From Vermamoeba vermiformis (lineage: Eukaryota; Tubulinea; Echinamoebida), in assembly GCA_045837725.1 (NCBI GenBank), contig JBEWZL010000036.1, positions 124,001 through 188,000 of the forward strand: a stretch of DNA of 64,000 bases, read 5' to 3'. The translations under genes were made by a program, and so were the position numbers. The notes beneath the pieces are model-generated. The model was not told the DNA's origin. It was given only the letters and a program-made list of their open reading frames with translations, and did not search any database. Position 1 is the first letter of the stretch, and each line of letters begins with the position of its first letter. This document shows positions 49,006-59,902 of this stretch, piece by piece.

Positions 49006-49726
49006 CTATATCTCTTTGTAGATCAGCTCGTACTTTGGGATGTGCTCGTGCGGGATGGGGCTGTTGACAATAAACTTGCCTCTATTAGCACCTTTATAAA
49101 TAATTTCGATAAGATCGATAAAATCTTGCTTGTCGAAGAAGCTGCCGATGAATTTTGTGTGATCTGGCGTGCACCTATTATTAAATCCAAAAACAGTCAA
49201 CTGTCATTCTAAAGCGCAAAGGACCGATCCGGATCCAAATAAAGACATCGCACTTACCCGTAGTCTACTTTCATGTGTTGCGCGTTGAAGAAGAATATTG
49301 TGGCGGGAAGTAGCGTAATATCAAAATAAGCGACGTAAACTGGCACCTTGTCTGCATCCACCAAATAGATCTCGGCCATTTTCTCAAGTTTCCGTTGACA
49401 TTTGTGTAACTAAAATTTATGGTAAGGTTAGAATAGGAATTGGGTTCGATACAAAGCCACACATAATTTTTCATTCATTTTCAGATTTGAATTTTCTCTT
49501 CCACAGCAAGTTTCGGTAAAGAACTGAAAATTAACTAATTACACCGACTCTAAAATTAGATTAAATTGGTATTGAATATACGACTAACACTTACAATGTC
49601 ATCCAGCTTCATCGTTTCGGGATCCTCCTCACGTCCAAATCTTAGGACAAGAACTTTATCAAGTGTGTTCTTGATCACATGATCTACTTCCTTTTTCGAC
49701 GTCAAGGTTTGCATAAAGTACGCCAT
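49006..49726 (-). CDS. TXNL4B: Thioredoxin-like U5 snRNP-associated protein TXNL4B (Dim1-related)
   Basis: Thioredoxin-fold splicing factor related to DIM1. Start at 49726: [20 protein letters not shown], then [20 protein letters not shown]. Next comes [20 protein letters not shown], then [13 protein letters not shown] (or DYR at the junction), [20 protein letters not shown] and a C-terminus [17 protein letters not shown]. The TSKKEVD start and the DHTKF.GSF block identify TXNL4B rather than TXNL4A. Exon 1 is 49726-49595; two further exons. The first intron, about 180 nt, is the longest. Confidence 0.92.
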
Positions 49727-50724
49727 GGCTCATGTGGTAGCACGAGCTTGCGTGTAAGGACATCTGACCTAAATTTCAGCCTCATGAACGAAAGAATTTT
49801 TTTCGTGAACTAGTGAGCGATAAAGATATGTGCGCCCGCTAGTCTATATTCAGAAGACCACATAGCATCTTAAATTAATAAGAAGTAAGCAAAATGAACA
49901 GAATTTGTCGTTTTAGTAACCTCCATCCGAGACTTTTGCGGTGATTTGCCGAAAGCCGGGCATCGATATGCGATCTATTTAGGGATACGTAATCGGTTGC
50001 ATCTGACGTAAGATTAAGCGGGATGTTGCTTCTTCAGGGTTGTTTTCGATTTTTCCAAATATAGAAACTTAATGTTTTATTTTGGCGAATCAACGGAATG
50101 AGCCTGAATATCTTTTGTCATGTAGGTCTTTATCACGCCCGAGAGGACGACACTACAGTGCTATTAAGCGGAACTTTAGCGGCAAAAGTATCTAATTCAG
50201 GCGAAAGAATACTAATTAAAAATAGGTTCGGAATAATAGTCAAAAAAGAAATTCTGTAATGCAGCAGAATGGATAAAGTCAAGTTAGTAATTAAAAAAGG
50301 GTGATTGAGTTGTTATGATTGTTCCGCCGCGTGGTTCCGGGTTCGGATCTAAGCGCGTAACGGTAATTTAGCTCGCGCGGGAAATTTGAGGCTGAAAAAA
50401 CCTTTTTTAATCTTTTTTTTTTCATTTTCTGTGCGCGTTTAAAGGAAGAGACAACAGAGCAACTAATAAACGAGGCGTCCAAGGCACTAGAAATCACAAG
50501 CCTAAGCCACGACTCTTTTTGAAAAGAGAAACGGGCCCAAAAAATCAATAAACTCGCAAGACAGCAATATCAATCCCTTGCAACGCTCTACTGATTCAAG
50601 GCCACCTAGCGCAACAATATTTTTTTGGGTTTTATTTATTTTTTTCGACCTTTTTTCCTTTAGCGGATGCAAAAGCTCGAAACAAAAACCCACCAACAAC
50701 ATCAATGATTCAACCATGAAATAG
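49727..50724. promoter_or_regulatory. 1-kb intergenic region with an E2F-like site
   Basis: No coding exon with splice support was found in this 998-bp divergent region between TXNL4B (minus) and an intronless gene (plus). GCGCGGGAAA at 50375-50384 is a strong E2F-type site 340 bp upstream of the plus-strand ATG. A small hairpin-like element (gaacgaaa...tttcgtga) lies near 49794-49818. The word gggttcggatct at 50339-50350 resembles a Pol III B-box loosely, but no tRNA folds around it. Confidence 0.45.
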
Positions 50725-51927
50725 ATGGCGATGAGTAAGCGAGACGAGTCCAACAAAGAAAAGACCACCTCATCGTACAATCTTCCATCCACGCCAATCT
50801 CATCAGCAGCTACGATTAATACGTCGCAGCTTGCCTCAACTACCTACCCCACTCAAGCAAACGCATATCAACCACCAATACCATTCCCGAACAACGAAGA
50901 ACCAAGAGCCACGTCACATCAGCCCCACAGTGATCCCCGATCAACGAATCAAGGCAGCAAGCACGATGCACAGGCCGTTGCAGATCTTCTAGCACTTGCC
51001 GATGCCAGTAGCAATAGCCCTCCGTCACATGAGGAGCCTCAGCGTCCTTCGAGCCTCAAGCGGCCCGCATCTGAGTCTCAATCTCCACCAGATGCAGGAA
51101 ACAAGAAGATGAAACTGATGCCACCAATTACTGGCCCGAAGAAACAACAACCACGTCCTCCTGGCGAGCCATATCAATTTGTGCATTATTCACCAAAGCC
51201 TCCACAAACAACAAAGCGAAAAGATGTGATCCCAGATGAACCGACGCACAGCACACCGAGCCCTGGCACAACTGTGTCGCATGTCACGAGACCTAGCACG
51301 AGCCCGACAACTATGACAGCGCCCTCCCAACCTCCACACATGCGCCCTGCTGCGTACACGCAGATCTCGACTATTGCGCCCGGGCCATTTTCGCCGACTG
51401 CTGCGCCACATCTATACGCGCCTCACATCTCCTCGCCAGTAGGATTCACGCAAGTCCCGGCCCCAACGAATATAGTGCCTCCGCCACTTATGATCATGAC
51501 ACCTTGGCCCGCTGTGGGCCCGACAAACTACCAGATCCCGCCGCAGATGCCACCACAACAACAATACTTTGGGCCGCCGCTAAGTCTGGAACAATTAGTA
51601 CATCAAAGACTACAGAATATTAATTATCCATCGGGCACTGAATATCGGCTGATCAAGCGGTGTTTGCCCGATCAGCCTTTGAACTTTTTCAAAACGGATG
51701 TGGTTCCTTCTCAAGCGCCAAGCATACCTGGACCTCACAACATATTACGACCCTTCAAAGAACCCACGAGCGAGGCTGCAGCTGCTCCAATAGAACCTCT
51801 GCCGCATCTGCCTCAGCTCATCCAGACCTTGGAGGTTCCTTTTGAAGCTCAACGAAGCGCTGGAGCTCCACAAGCAGATAATACTCGAGGGCCGCCTAAG
51901 AAGTTACCACTTCATCTCTTGCAATAG
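50725..51927 (+). CDS. Intronless proline-rich disordered protein, probably nuclear
   Basis: Single open frame of 400 residues with no intron, unlike nearly all its neighbours. It is rich in Pro, Ser, Thr and Gln throughout (for example PTNYQIPPQMPPQQQYFGPP). It has basic patches that could be nuclear signals (PDAGNKKMKLMP, TKRKDVIPDE) and a short ordered-looking stretch LSLEQLVHQRLQNINYPSG followed by YRLIKRCLP. Another ATG (M3) lies two codons in. Composition suggests a transcription co-regulator, but no domain is recognised. Confidence 0.75.
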   Translation: MAMSKRDESNKEKTTSSYNLPSTPISSAATINTSQLASTTYPTQANAYQPPIPFPNNEEPRATSHQPHSDPRSTNQGSKHDAQAVADLLALADASSNSPPSHEEPQRPSSLKRPASESQSPPDAGNKKMKLMPPITGPKKQQPRPPGEPYQFVHYSPKPPQTTKRKDVIPDEPTHSTPSPGTTVSHVTRPSTSPTTMTAPSQPPHMRPAAYTQISTIAPGPFSPTAAPHLYAPHISSPVGFTQVPAPTNIVPPPLMIMTPWPAVGPTNYQIPPQMPPQQQYFGPPLSLEQLVHQRLQNINYPSGTEYRLIKRCLPDQPLNFFKTDVVPSQAPSIPGPHNILRPFKEPTSEAAAAPIEPLPHLPQLIQTLEVPFEAQRSAGAPQADNTRGPPKKLPLHLLQ

Positions 51928-52742
51928 CGGTTAGTTGAACTCGAATCCGGATTCGTTAATTACGGCGATTTTGGAAACGCGTTCCATTAACCTCTTTTGA
52001 TATAATAACACCATAGCAGTATCATATACACTCCATACTCATATCACACGCAATAATTCTTATGATTCGAAGAAGCAAAAGAATAACAATTCAATAATTG
52101 CAATACTGTATTGGAGGATCTGCGTTTGCTGATCGACAAAGATGATGAAACCACTTCATTATCGTCATAATAACAATATGTTATATGCACGAAACAATTT
52201 TGTAATGACCAACAATTTGGTCCCTTTTTCTACCCCTTTGTACCAACCGATCCCTTTTTGTGAATAATAAACCGACGCCAAACCGTTTCCTGTTCGGGAA
52301 ACACTTCAATTCATGCTAGAGCTTAATATGAACCTCTTACTGGCTTGTCTGACAACATCAGTAGCGCAATTTTGGTTTCGAAATTTGATCCGCAACGAGG
52401 ATCTGTATTGTGACTGCCAATTTGGTAGTTGTTACGTCGTTAAGTAATGACATATTAAGTATGATTTCATATTTGCCATTAATGACGTAATTTACGCCTG
52501 GTAATGAAGTAACATTTCGTAATTCTGCCAAATTTAGGAATTTCTGTCGGTACGTACGGAGATTGAGGGTTAATCCGAGGGAGTTTCCGTACAGAACATT
52601 AGATATGCATAATATATGACGTATTGAGGAGCGAACTCATCCATTCTGCGACAATTAAGAAACTAGTTTGAGCGGACTTTGTTGTTGTTTTCATGAACGG
52701 ACTAGATCGCGGTTTTAAATATCAAACATCGAGAATGTTTAT
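51928..52742. other. Gene-free convergent region
   Basis: This 815-bp stretch lies between the 3' ends of the Pro-rich gene and COX10. It is AT-rich, with AATAAA at 52266. I see no splice-supported coding exon, RNA gene or repeat. Confidence 0.5.
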
Positions 52743-55460
52743 TTACTTGGTATTTACGGACAATTCACTATTATTTTCTTCTTCTGCATCGTGTTTCAGC
52801 TTCTTAATGGCTGGATCTGTCCTTCGCTCTTCTTTATGCAAAATCATCAACAGTAATAAGATTGGTAAATAATACAAACTCGCAAAGAATGTTTTTCGAG
52901 CCCAAGTATTTGATTGGCCCATTGTGCTCTTAAGGTCTGTCTTAGGACCGGATGTAGATCCAGCCCCAGATCCGCTCTTGCCCTCACTTCTCGTCTTATG
53001 TTCCTCATTATGACTGCTATTATTCTCAGCATTGAATCGCTCTTGTCGTTCTTGCTGCTTTTGTTCTTTGTATTTGAACGACTGTTTGTAATCTCTGTGA
53101 AACAAGTGCGCGTAGTAAATCATGTAAAGTGCCGGGATCAGCGAGTCCAGTGCAAAGGTCCACGTCGTCACACCAGTCGCAGCACATAGAGCACCCATGG
53201 GCAACAAGTAGTAGCTGTAGCGTAATGTCAACTCTGACACTTTGTGTGGCTGCAAAAAAAAGATATTTTTAGCACATCGTTTTCAACTTGCATTTTTGAA
53301 GTATAATTTCTATAATGTATATTAAGCGCGATACTAAATGCAATGCCCATCAATCGTTAAATAAATTAGAGGGTTCTTATCATAAAATTTCATATGGGTA
53401 GTAAAGAAAGGAAATTTTGACTCGCAAGATCTACTGCAAGTTTTCGGAACTGAAAAATAAAGGATAATTATCCATATTAACTATCATGTCGATAAAGATA
53501 CTATATTAGGCACCTCCTTTCTCGACATAACAAATTTAAGGTCTCAAAGTCATTAGGGACTTACGTGAGTGACCGACAACATGCGGTAACCAGCACGCGC
53601 GTAATCCGTTCTGAGCGGCCAAGACAGCGCAAAAAAGTGCGGCATTTGCCACAAGAACAGCACGGCAAATAGAGCCCACGCACCTGGATCCAACGAGCCT
53701 GTATTCGCGGCCCAGCCTAGTCATCGTAATAATATTAAAATTTTGCCTATTTTTAGGACCGTAGTGTACGACCAAATGTAAAATTTAGCATTTTTTTGCA
53801 ATCTAACAAACATTTCCTTTTATGGTAAATTATCTCTCGCGTGGAGATTTAAGTTACGTACCAATCATCGGCGGAATTGCACCGACCACTGAGCCGATCC
53901 ACGTGTTCAACGGAGTTACTCGCTTGAGCGGCGTGTAGACCAAGGTATACAACAAGATGTTGCTGAACGCCAAGCCCTGGTAGACCATGTACAAATTAGG
54001 AAGGTTGGCTAACAGCTCACAAAACACGTATAACTCCTTATTAAACGAATCAAAAATAGATTAGGAAATGTAAATTTGGCTCCGAGATATTTTTAAGAAA
54101 GAAAGTTTCCTTTTTTGGAAAATTTATCGGCAAGACGAAGCGCCGCAATAATATAAGATATGAAAGCACTTACAGCAGCGAGCATATTCACTTGTGCCGC
54201 TAAAAGTACGCTGCCGAGAATGCCCGTCACCACACCAAAGCCGAGTGCGTGGTTCAACGACATGGCTCCGCTCGGCAACATGCGATTGGCTGTTCTCCGC
54301 ATCTTGAGATCGTTGTCGACCTGTCACGTGATCGTTAGTAATGTTCAGTCACGTGATCGATATTCACTGAACGTTCATGGCATTGCTTAAAGTACCCCAC
54401 TCGCATCCGACAAAAAAAATCTAATACGTGTCCAGAAGATATAAACATCGTATTATATCATATAATATTATAAATTAAATATTATTATTCATATATTTGA
54501 TATTATTGACTGTACCACAGCTTAATTAGAGTGACACCTGATCTGTACAATTTTCTTTGTGCGACAAGTGTCAAATCGATTGAATAGTATGAATGACATT
54601 GATAGTCATATTATATTGTAGTAATATTATGTGGATGAGTGCAACAATTTGTAACAGATCCAGTCACACTCGGACTGAGCTCACTTAAGGAGCGGACTAA
54701 TTGTTCAATAAGGTCTATATTCAATGATTGTACGTACCTCAATATATTGATTAATAGAGTTAGCCGAAGCAATCGCTAATGTCGTGCCCACGGCCGCTGC
54801 TGTCATGACACCCCAGTCGATCGGATCTGGCGCCATAAAATAGCCACCGACCGTAGTAACGATGACTAAGCTGGCTAATCTGAATTTTGATAGTTCAAGG
54901 TACTTTCCAAATAAGGACTTTGGTATTTTGCGTTCTTTTGGTGGAGGTTCTGCAGGATCTGGCGTGATCACGGGTGTCTCTTCATCTTTTGTTATCTACC
55001 GGAATAATTAGCCAATAATATCAATAAAATTATTATAATATTATTTTTTAATTGTAGCAATCTCAAGAGATGAAATTGAAGCTAGATCTTTGACGGCGAA
55101 AAATTGTTTTACCTCCGTATTTTGCGTGCTATATTGTCTAAATATTAGATCCCCGATTTGAAACGTTTTCTGTGTAATTTTAATCTGCCTTGAATTATTT
55201 AAGAGGCTGGATCGAGCTGTTATATTCATGAAATTGTTGCATTTTGTAGTATTCCTTTCAGAAAATAATTGTCTATTTTTCTGGTCATTATATAATGTTC
55301 CTCTATGCGTTACTGTAGTATCTATAATAAAATAATCATTTTTAGATTTTACTGCTAATTTTAAATTCGATTGCTTACTTCTCACGCAAGATCCAGCTGT
55401 TTTAAACAGTGAGTTCCCTCGCAGAGATCTTATTAACGGTCCTAATTGTGATTGCATCAT
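52743..55460 (-). CDS. COX10: Protoheme IX farnesyltransferase COX10
   Basis: UbiA-family prenyltransferase of the mitochondrial inner membrane that turns heme B into heme O for cytochrome oxidase. The long presequence from 55460 ([20 protein letters not shown]) includes [10 protein letters not shown]. The catalytic Asp-rich segment is [24 protein letters not shown] across the exon junction at about 54735/54320. Then come [40 protein letters not shown] and GYRMLSVTH. The C-terminal exon has a hydrophilic stretch of about 60 residues ([19 protein letters not shown] onward) placed before the last membrane helix ([17 protein letters not shown]). That insertion is not typical of human or yeast COX10. 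About seven exons. Confidence 0.92.
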
Positions 55461-55831
55461 AATCTTAAATATACATGTTCTCTTCTTTCTTTAAATCATC
55501 ACAAGACAATGAGCCAGGCGCCGCCGTCAAAAAATAGCCACAAACGATAGATATCGGAGATCATACACTATCTTTCAAATAAAAATGATTAATATTAACG
55601 AAAGCCCAAGCCTAACCGAACGCTGAAGCTTTTGTAAGGCAGCCTACGTCCGTTGAGTTTTGGAGTGCCACAAAAAACTTCTTATAGGAGGTTGGACGCG
55701 TACGATAGTAGGCATATTTAACGAGACACGACCTTGACTTTGCCATAGCACCTCCCTATAATGTATCCGAGCTAGCGTAAGATTGACTGCGGATTCTTTT
55801 TTTATTAGTTTTGTTGTTGTGGAAAACGACC
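55461..55831. promoter_or_regulatory. Divergent promoter region of COX10 and ORC5
   Basis: This 371-bp stretch between ATGs at 55460 (minus) and 55832 (plus) must contain both promoters. It includes ggcgccgcc at about 55518-55526. Nothing else was recognised. Confidence 0.5.
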
Positions 55832-57778
55832 ATGGCTCAAGTATCAACAGAAGGATATAACAATATCATTCGCAATTTTCCTGGCCGCCAAGGTCAGATT
55901 GATTTGCTGCTGCGCTTGTTTCGTCGAGTAAGTTTTGTTATTGTCAAATCCGGCCAATAATTACGCGTTAATTTTATTTAATATAATATTTATTGTTACT
56001 CGAAGTGTAGTACATTCCTCTTATGTTCTACTATTAACTAAATTTTTCAGCCGCAAGATCCTGTCCCGTGTTTATTTTTGTATGGCGCAACTGGTAGTGG
56101 CAAAACATTGCTGGCACGAGAAATAATGAAATTAATAGGCGCGAGGTAATTATACGACCTCTAGTTATTTTAATTAATATAGAAATGGATCAACAATTTG
56201 AAAATTGGCGCGTTTTGTTTTGTAGAGATTTTATTAATATATTATTGCAGATATTGTCTAGTTAATTCACTGGAGTGCTATAGTCAGCGATTGTTATTCG
56301 AATCAGCATTAAGTCAGCTCGATCAGGAAGGCATCCTCAAAAACAAAACTTGTGCCGAACTTTCTCGCTTCGTTACGCTATTAGATCAACTACTAGCGAA
56401 AGAATTGAATACTGTATATTTAATCTTTGACAAAGCTGAGCGATTACGAGGAGAATTTCAGTTCATCGTTAATGCTTTGCTCAGATTGACCGAACAGGTA
56501 CTAAAATGGCTACTCGAAGATATTTATATCGTATATACATTATATGTAACTTACTTTATTATTTTAGACCGATAGAAATGTCTGCGTTATATTTTTAAGC
56601 CGAGTATCATTTGATGAATTCCGAGACGACAGTGGATCGCCTGAACCAATCTCAATTCACTTCCCTTCGTATAATAAGGGTAATCTTAAATAATCATGGC
56701 CATTTTTTCATATTCTAACACCAACACCCTCGTATAGACCACATCCAAGAAATTATCCTTCTCGATTCAAAATCAATCTTCAATCACGCAGCCTCGCTCC
56801 TAAACTTGCCAGAAGAGCTCGCTCAGCACTTAGAGAACCTCTTATATAATTTTGTATCGCTAGTGCTCGACGTGTTTTTCAACGCTTGTTCAGATCTCAG
56901 CGAGCTGCATCATATTGTCGAGCTGCTGTTTCCAAAGTACCTACAGCCGATAATAGACGATAAAGGTACGTCATGTACTTACCATATGTTTATTCTAATC
57001 GTCTCATAGTCAAACCAACCGAGATCTTGATCCTGTACAATCGGATCAGGCCTTACTTACAAGACGTCCTCAAGTCTTTATCTCTACGCGAGATCTCGTT
57101 CTCTGATCTCATTAAAAAGACACAAGATGACCCCAATGCCAAGAAGAGTACGTCTATTATACCAATTTGAACTTCTCGTTTAACGTGCTTTCAGATGTGG
57201 TAGATCTGCCGTTATCAGCGAAATATATCCTCATAGCATCTTACCTAGCGTCTTATAACAACCCTAAATACGACAAACAAATCTTCGGTACGTCGCACGT
57301 AGGAAAAGCTACAAAAACTCGTCGAAACAAAAACGCGAAAGAAAAGGTACGGATCTGGTTGCGTACGCGCATCGGTGTCCTTACTCATCTGATACCATAT
57401 ATTATATAGTTGCAGCAACAGTTTGAAGGCCCCAAAGCGTTCCAGTTGAATCGCATGCTCGCCATCTACACCAGCATCGCGAAGGGTGATGAAGACCAAC
57501 AAGACACTATTACAACGCAGTATGTGAGCCCTACAACAGCGCAGATATTCACTCAAGTAAGCTACAATACTTATTAAGTCAATTAGCACCCGTACGTTGA
57601 AACTGATGTTCGTTTCCAGATCTCGTCGCTCGTTGGCTTAAAGTTGCTAGCGCTCGACTCAGCGTCGTCATTCAACCTAGACAAAGCCAAGTACAAGTGC
57701 TGCGTGGACTTGGATTACATTGAAGCTATTGCTAACAGTATCAACTTCAAGCTCTACAATTTCTTGTACAACGAATAA
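55832..57778 (+). CDS. ORC5: Origin recognition complex subunit 5
   Basis: AAA+ subunit of ORC, which marks replication origins and loads MCM. Start MAQVSTEGYNNIIRNFPGRQ. Walker A is LYGATGSGKTLLARE (GATGSGKT at 56084-56107). Walker B region is TVYLIFDKAERLRGEFQFIV; sensor-1 region is VCVIFLSRVSFDEFRDDSG. The C-terminal winged-helix part includes DLPLSAKYILIASYLASYNN and the typical ORC5 tail KCCVDLDYIEAIANSINFKL, ending YNE. About nine exons with short introns. Confidence 0.93.
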
Positions 57779-57880
57779 CGCGATCCACGAAAGAATGAAT
57801 AAATTGTACATATTAGTCAAATAATATCGCTATATTTCATGATAATACGGCCTCTTTATTTACATACTCAAGTGCTACTC

Positions 57881-58830
57881 CTATCCTCGTGGATATTGCT
57901 TGCAGTACTCGTACAACGTCATAGCCAGCGCGTGAGACACATTGAAAGAATGAGGCAAGCCATAGACCTGTAAGCAATAAGTATTAGTATTAGTACTGGA
58001 TTCATCGGCCATGGCGCCTGGACGCATGAGACGCTACGCAAAGGCTTACCGGGATCTCCACGCACTCGTCAACCAGGTTCAAGATCTTGTCACTAAGCCC
58101 CAACTTTTCTAACATAAGAACATTAGAGGATATATATTGGATTGGACCACGCGCCAAACTCATATTTGAGCCACTCTTACCGTTTCCAACAATTATGACA
58201 GTTTTCCGATCGAACTTGAAGTCAAATAAGATATGCGACTTGTTTGTTTGTTCTAAAGCTACTAACTTGTAACCCTCGGCCTTGAGCTTCTCTAATTGAG
58301 GCTCGAGCGACCTAACATCTAGCTAAGAAACTAAAATGGATTTCTCGTCTGATTGGCTATCGCCTACCTCCTAACATCAATCTTAATCGTGTCTAGATGG
58401 TAATCACTCTCGTCCTTGCCATCAGTTTCGTCATTTCGCGTTATCTTGGCAACAAGGCTTGGATTTCCGCTGCGGGATGACAAATCAGCAAAAACCACAA
58501 AAAAACAATAACCTACCAAACAATTAATTCTTTGACGCCAAAGCAGCTTGATGTGCGAGCAATAGCGGACTAGTCATACCGTGTAAATATTTAAGGAAAG
58601 CAAAATATTTTTCGTTCTCACCAGATTGACATTGCTTTTCATTGGCGGACACGCGACTACGACACTGCGCGGTCTGTCTAAACCATAATTAATCAGCCAC
58701 CAAATTTTTCGAACGTACCAAGCGCGTAGAAGGGCTTGTGTCGTATCTGATGAACGTCATTGCCAGATGAGGCTCGATCAGACGCCAAGCGCTTCGGCAA
58801 GGAAGAAACCAGACGCACGAGTCGTTGCAT
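57881..58830 (-). CDS. SpoU/TrmH-family RNA 2'-O-methyltransferase, probably mitochondrial
   Basis: SPOUT-fold enzyme methylating a ribose in rRNA or tRNA. The N-terminus from 58830 is basic (MQRLVRLVSSLPKRLASDRA) and presequence-like. In-frame exons give VVVACPPMKSNVNLSAIART, SSCFGVKELIVCGNPSLVAK, KLKAEGYKLVALEQTNKSHI, the motif-2 block VIIVGNEKLGLSDKILNLVD and motif 3 IPVYGLPHSFNVSHALAMTL. The GNExxGLS and SxNVSHALA blocks identify SpoU and resemble the TARBP1 catalytic domain. Seven short exons. The exact RNA target cannot be read from sequence. Confidence 0.85.
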
Positions 58831-59008
58831 TCACGAGGTACCTAAATTAAAAAGGGATTTTATTTTACAACAAAAAATAGAGTTTGGCGCGCAAAAAAGT
58901 AGCCGTTTCGGTAGTTCGATCGACGATAAACTTCGTTAAAAGGGTGGTGTTAATAAACACCGTAAGTTAAGTTTCCAAAGTGGAATAAGCAAGTCGATTA
59001 AAACGCGC

Positions 59009-59419
59009 TTATTTCTTGATCTCCTCGGCGAGAGAGGCGTTGTACTTGGTGACGGCCTTGGTACCTTCTGAGACGGCGTGCTTGGCCAATTCACCAGGGA
59101 GCAAGAGGCGAACAGCGGTTTGGATTTCGCGAGAAGTGATGGTCTGTCTCTTGTTGTAACGAGCAAGACGACCGGCTTCTTGGGCAATACGCTCAAAGAT
59201 GTCGTTGACGAAAGAGTTCATGATAGCCATGGCCTTGTTGGAGACACCAGTGTCGGGGTGGACTTGCTTCAACACCTTGTAGATGAAGGTGCTGTAGCTG
59301 TTGTAGTTTCTTCGGCGAGAGTGATCCTCACCCTTTTCACCCTTGGCGGCCTTCTTGACCTTTTGAGTCTTGGGCTTGTCGGCACCCTTTTCGGCTCCTT
59401 CCTTCTTTCCGCGAGGCAT
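59009..59419 (-). CDS. Histone H2B
   Basis: Core histone, 136 residues, intronless. The Lys-rich tail ([15 protein letters not shown]) is followed by the histone fold: [60 protein letters not shown] and [20 protein letters not shown]. All diagnostic H2B positions are present. A CCAAT box on the coding strand (59506-59510) lies about 90 bp upstream of the ATG. Confidence 0.98.
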   Translation of the reverse strand: MPRGKKEGAEKGADKPKTQKVKKAAKGEKGEDHSRRRNYNSYSTFIYKVLKQVHPDTGVSNKAMAIMNSFVNDIFERIAQEAGRLARYNKRQTITSREIQTAVRLLLPGELAKHAVSEGTKAVTKYNASLAEEIKK

Positions 59420-59902
59420 TTTGTTTTAAACGAGTTGTGTTTGTCGTAAAATGAATTGATTTGAGTAATGAAAAAATTTTGTTTTTGATGTTGTTGCTTC
59501 TCCGTGATTGGTCAGATTTTTTGTTTTTGGATTTTTAAGATACACTTTACCCAGATTTATCCTGGTGTGAGTGCTTTCACGAAGGAGAAGGCGGGAACCG
59601 ACACCCACGTGTCCTGCGTTTTCTTGGTTTGACGATCCCCAGTTTGCCTCTTCCTTGCACCTTTCTACCACTTGATCTGCTCTTTTATCGATATGCACAT
59701 CCCATGCCTTTAATGGCCCGTAAAAAACCACCAGAATCGCAGTGAAGTACGTAGACGCTTACTGAATCGTACCGAAGGCTCGAATTATTTATTTAAATAT
59801 CCAGTAATTATTTCATTTTGCGGTCGATCGAGGGAAGATTGACGAGCAAGTCTGGTCTTGGCTTACGAGCATAGTCTGACCTCTTATTACTAGCTCCTCC
59901 TG
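59420..59902. promoter_or_regulatory. Divergent promoter region of H2B and the SANT gene
   Basis: This 483-bp stretch holds the H2B promoter, with CCAAT on the minus strand at 59506-59510, and the promoter of the plus-strand gene starting at 59903. No histone-specific element beyond CCAAT was recognised. Confidence 0.5.

Noticed and set aside
50325-50360. tRNA-like B-box (gggttcggatct)
   Set aside because: No A-box at the right distance and no cloverleaf can be drawn around it.
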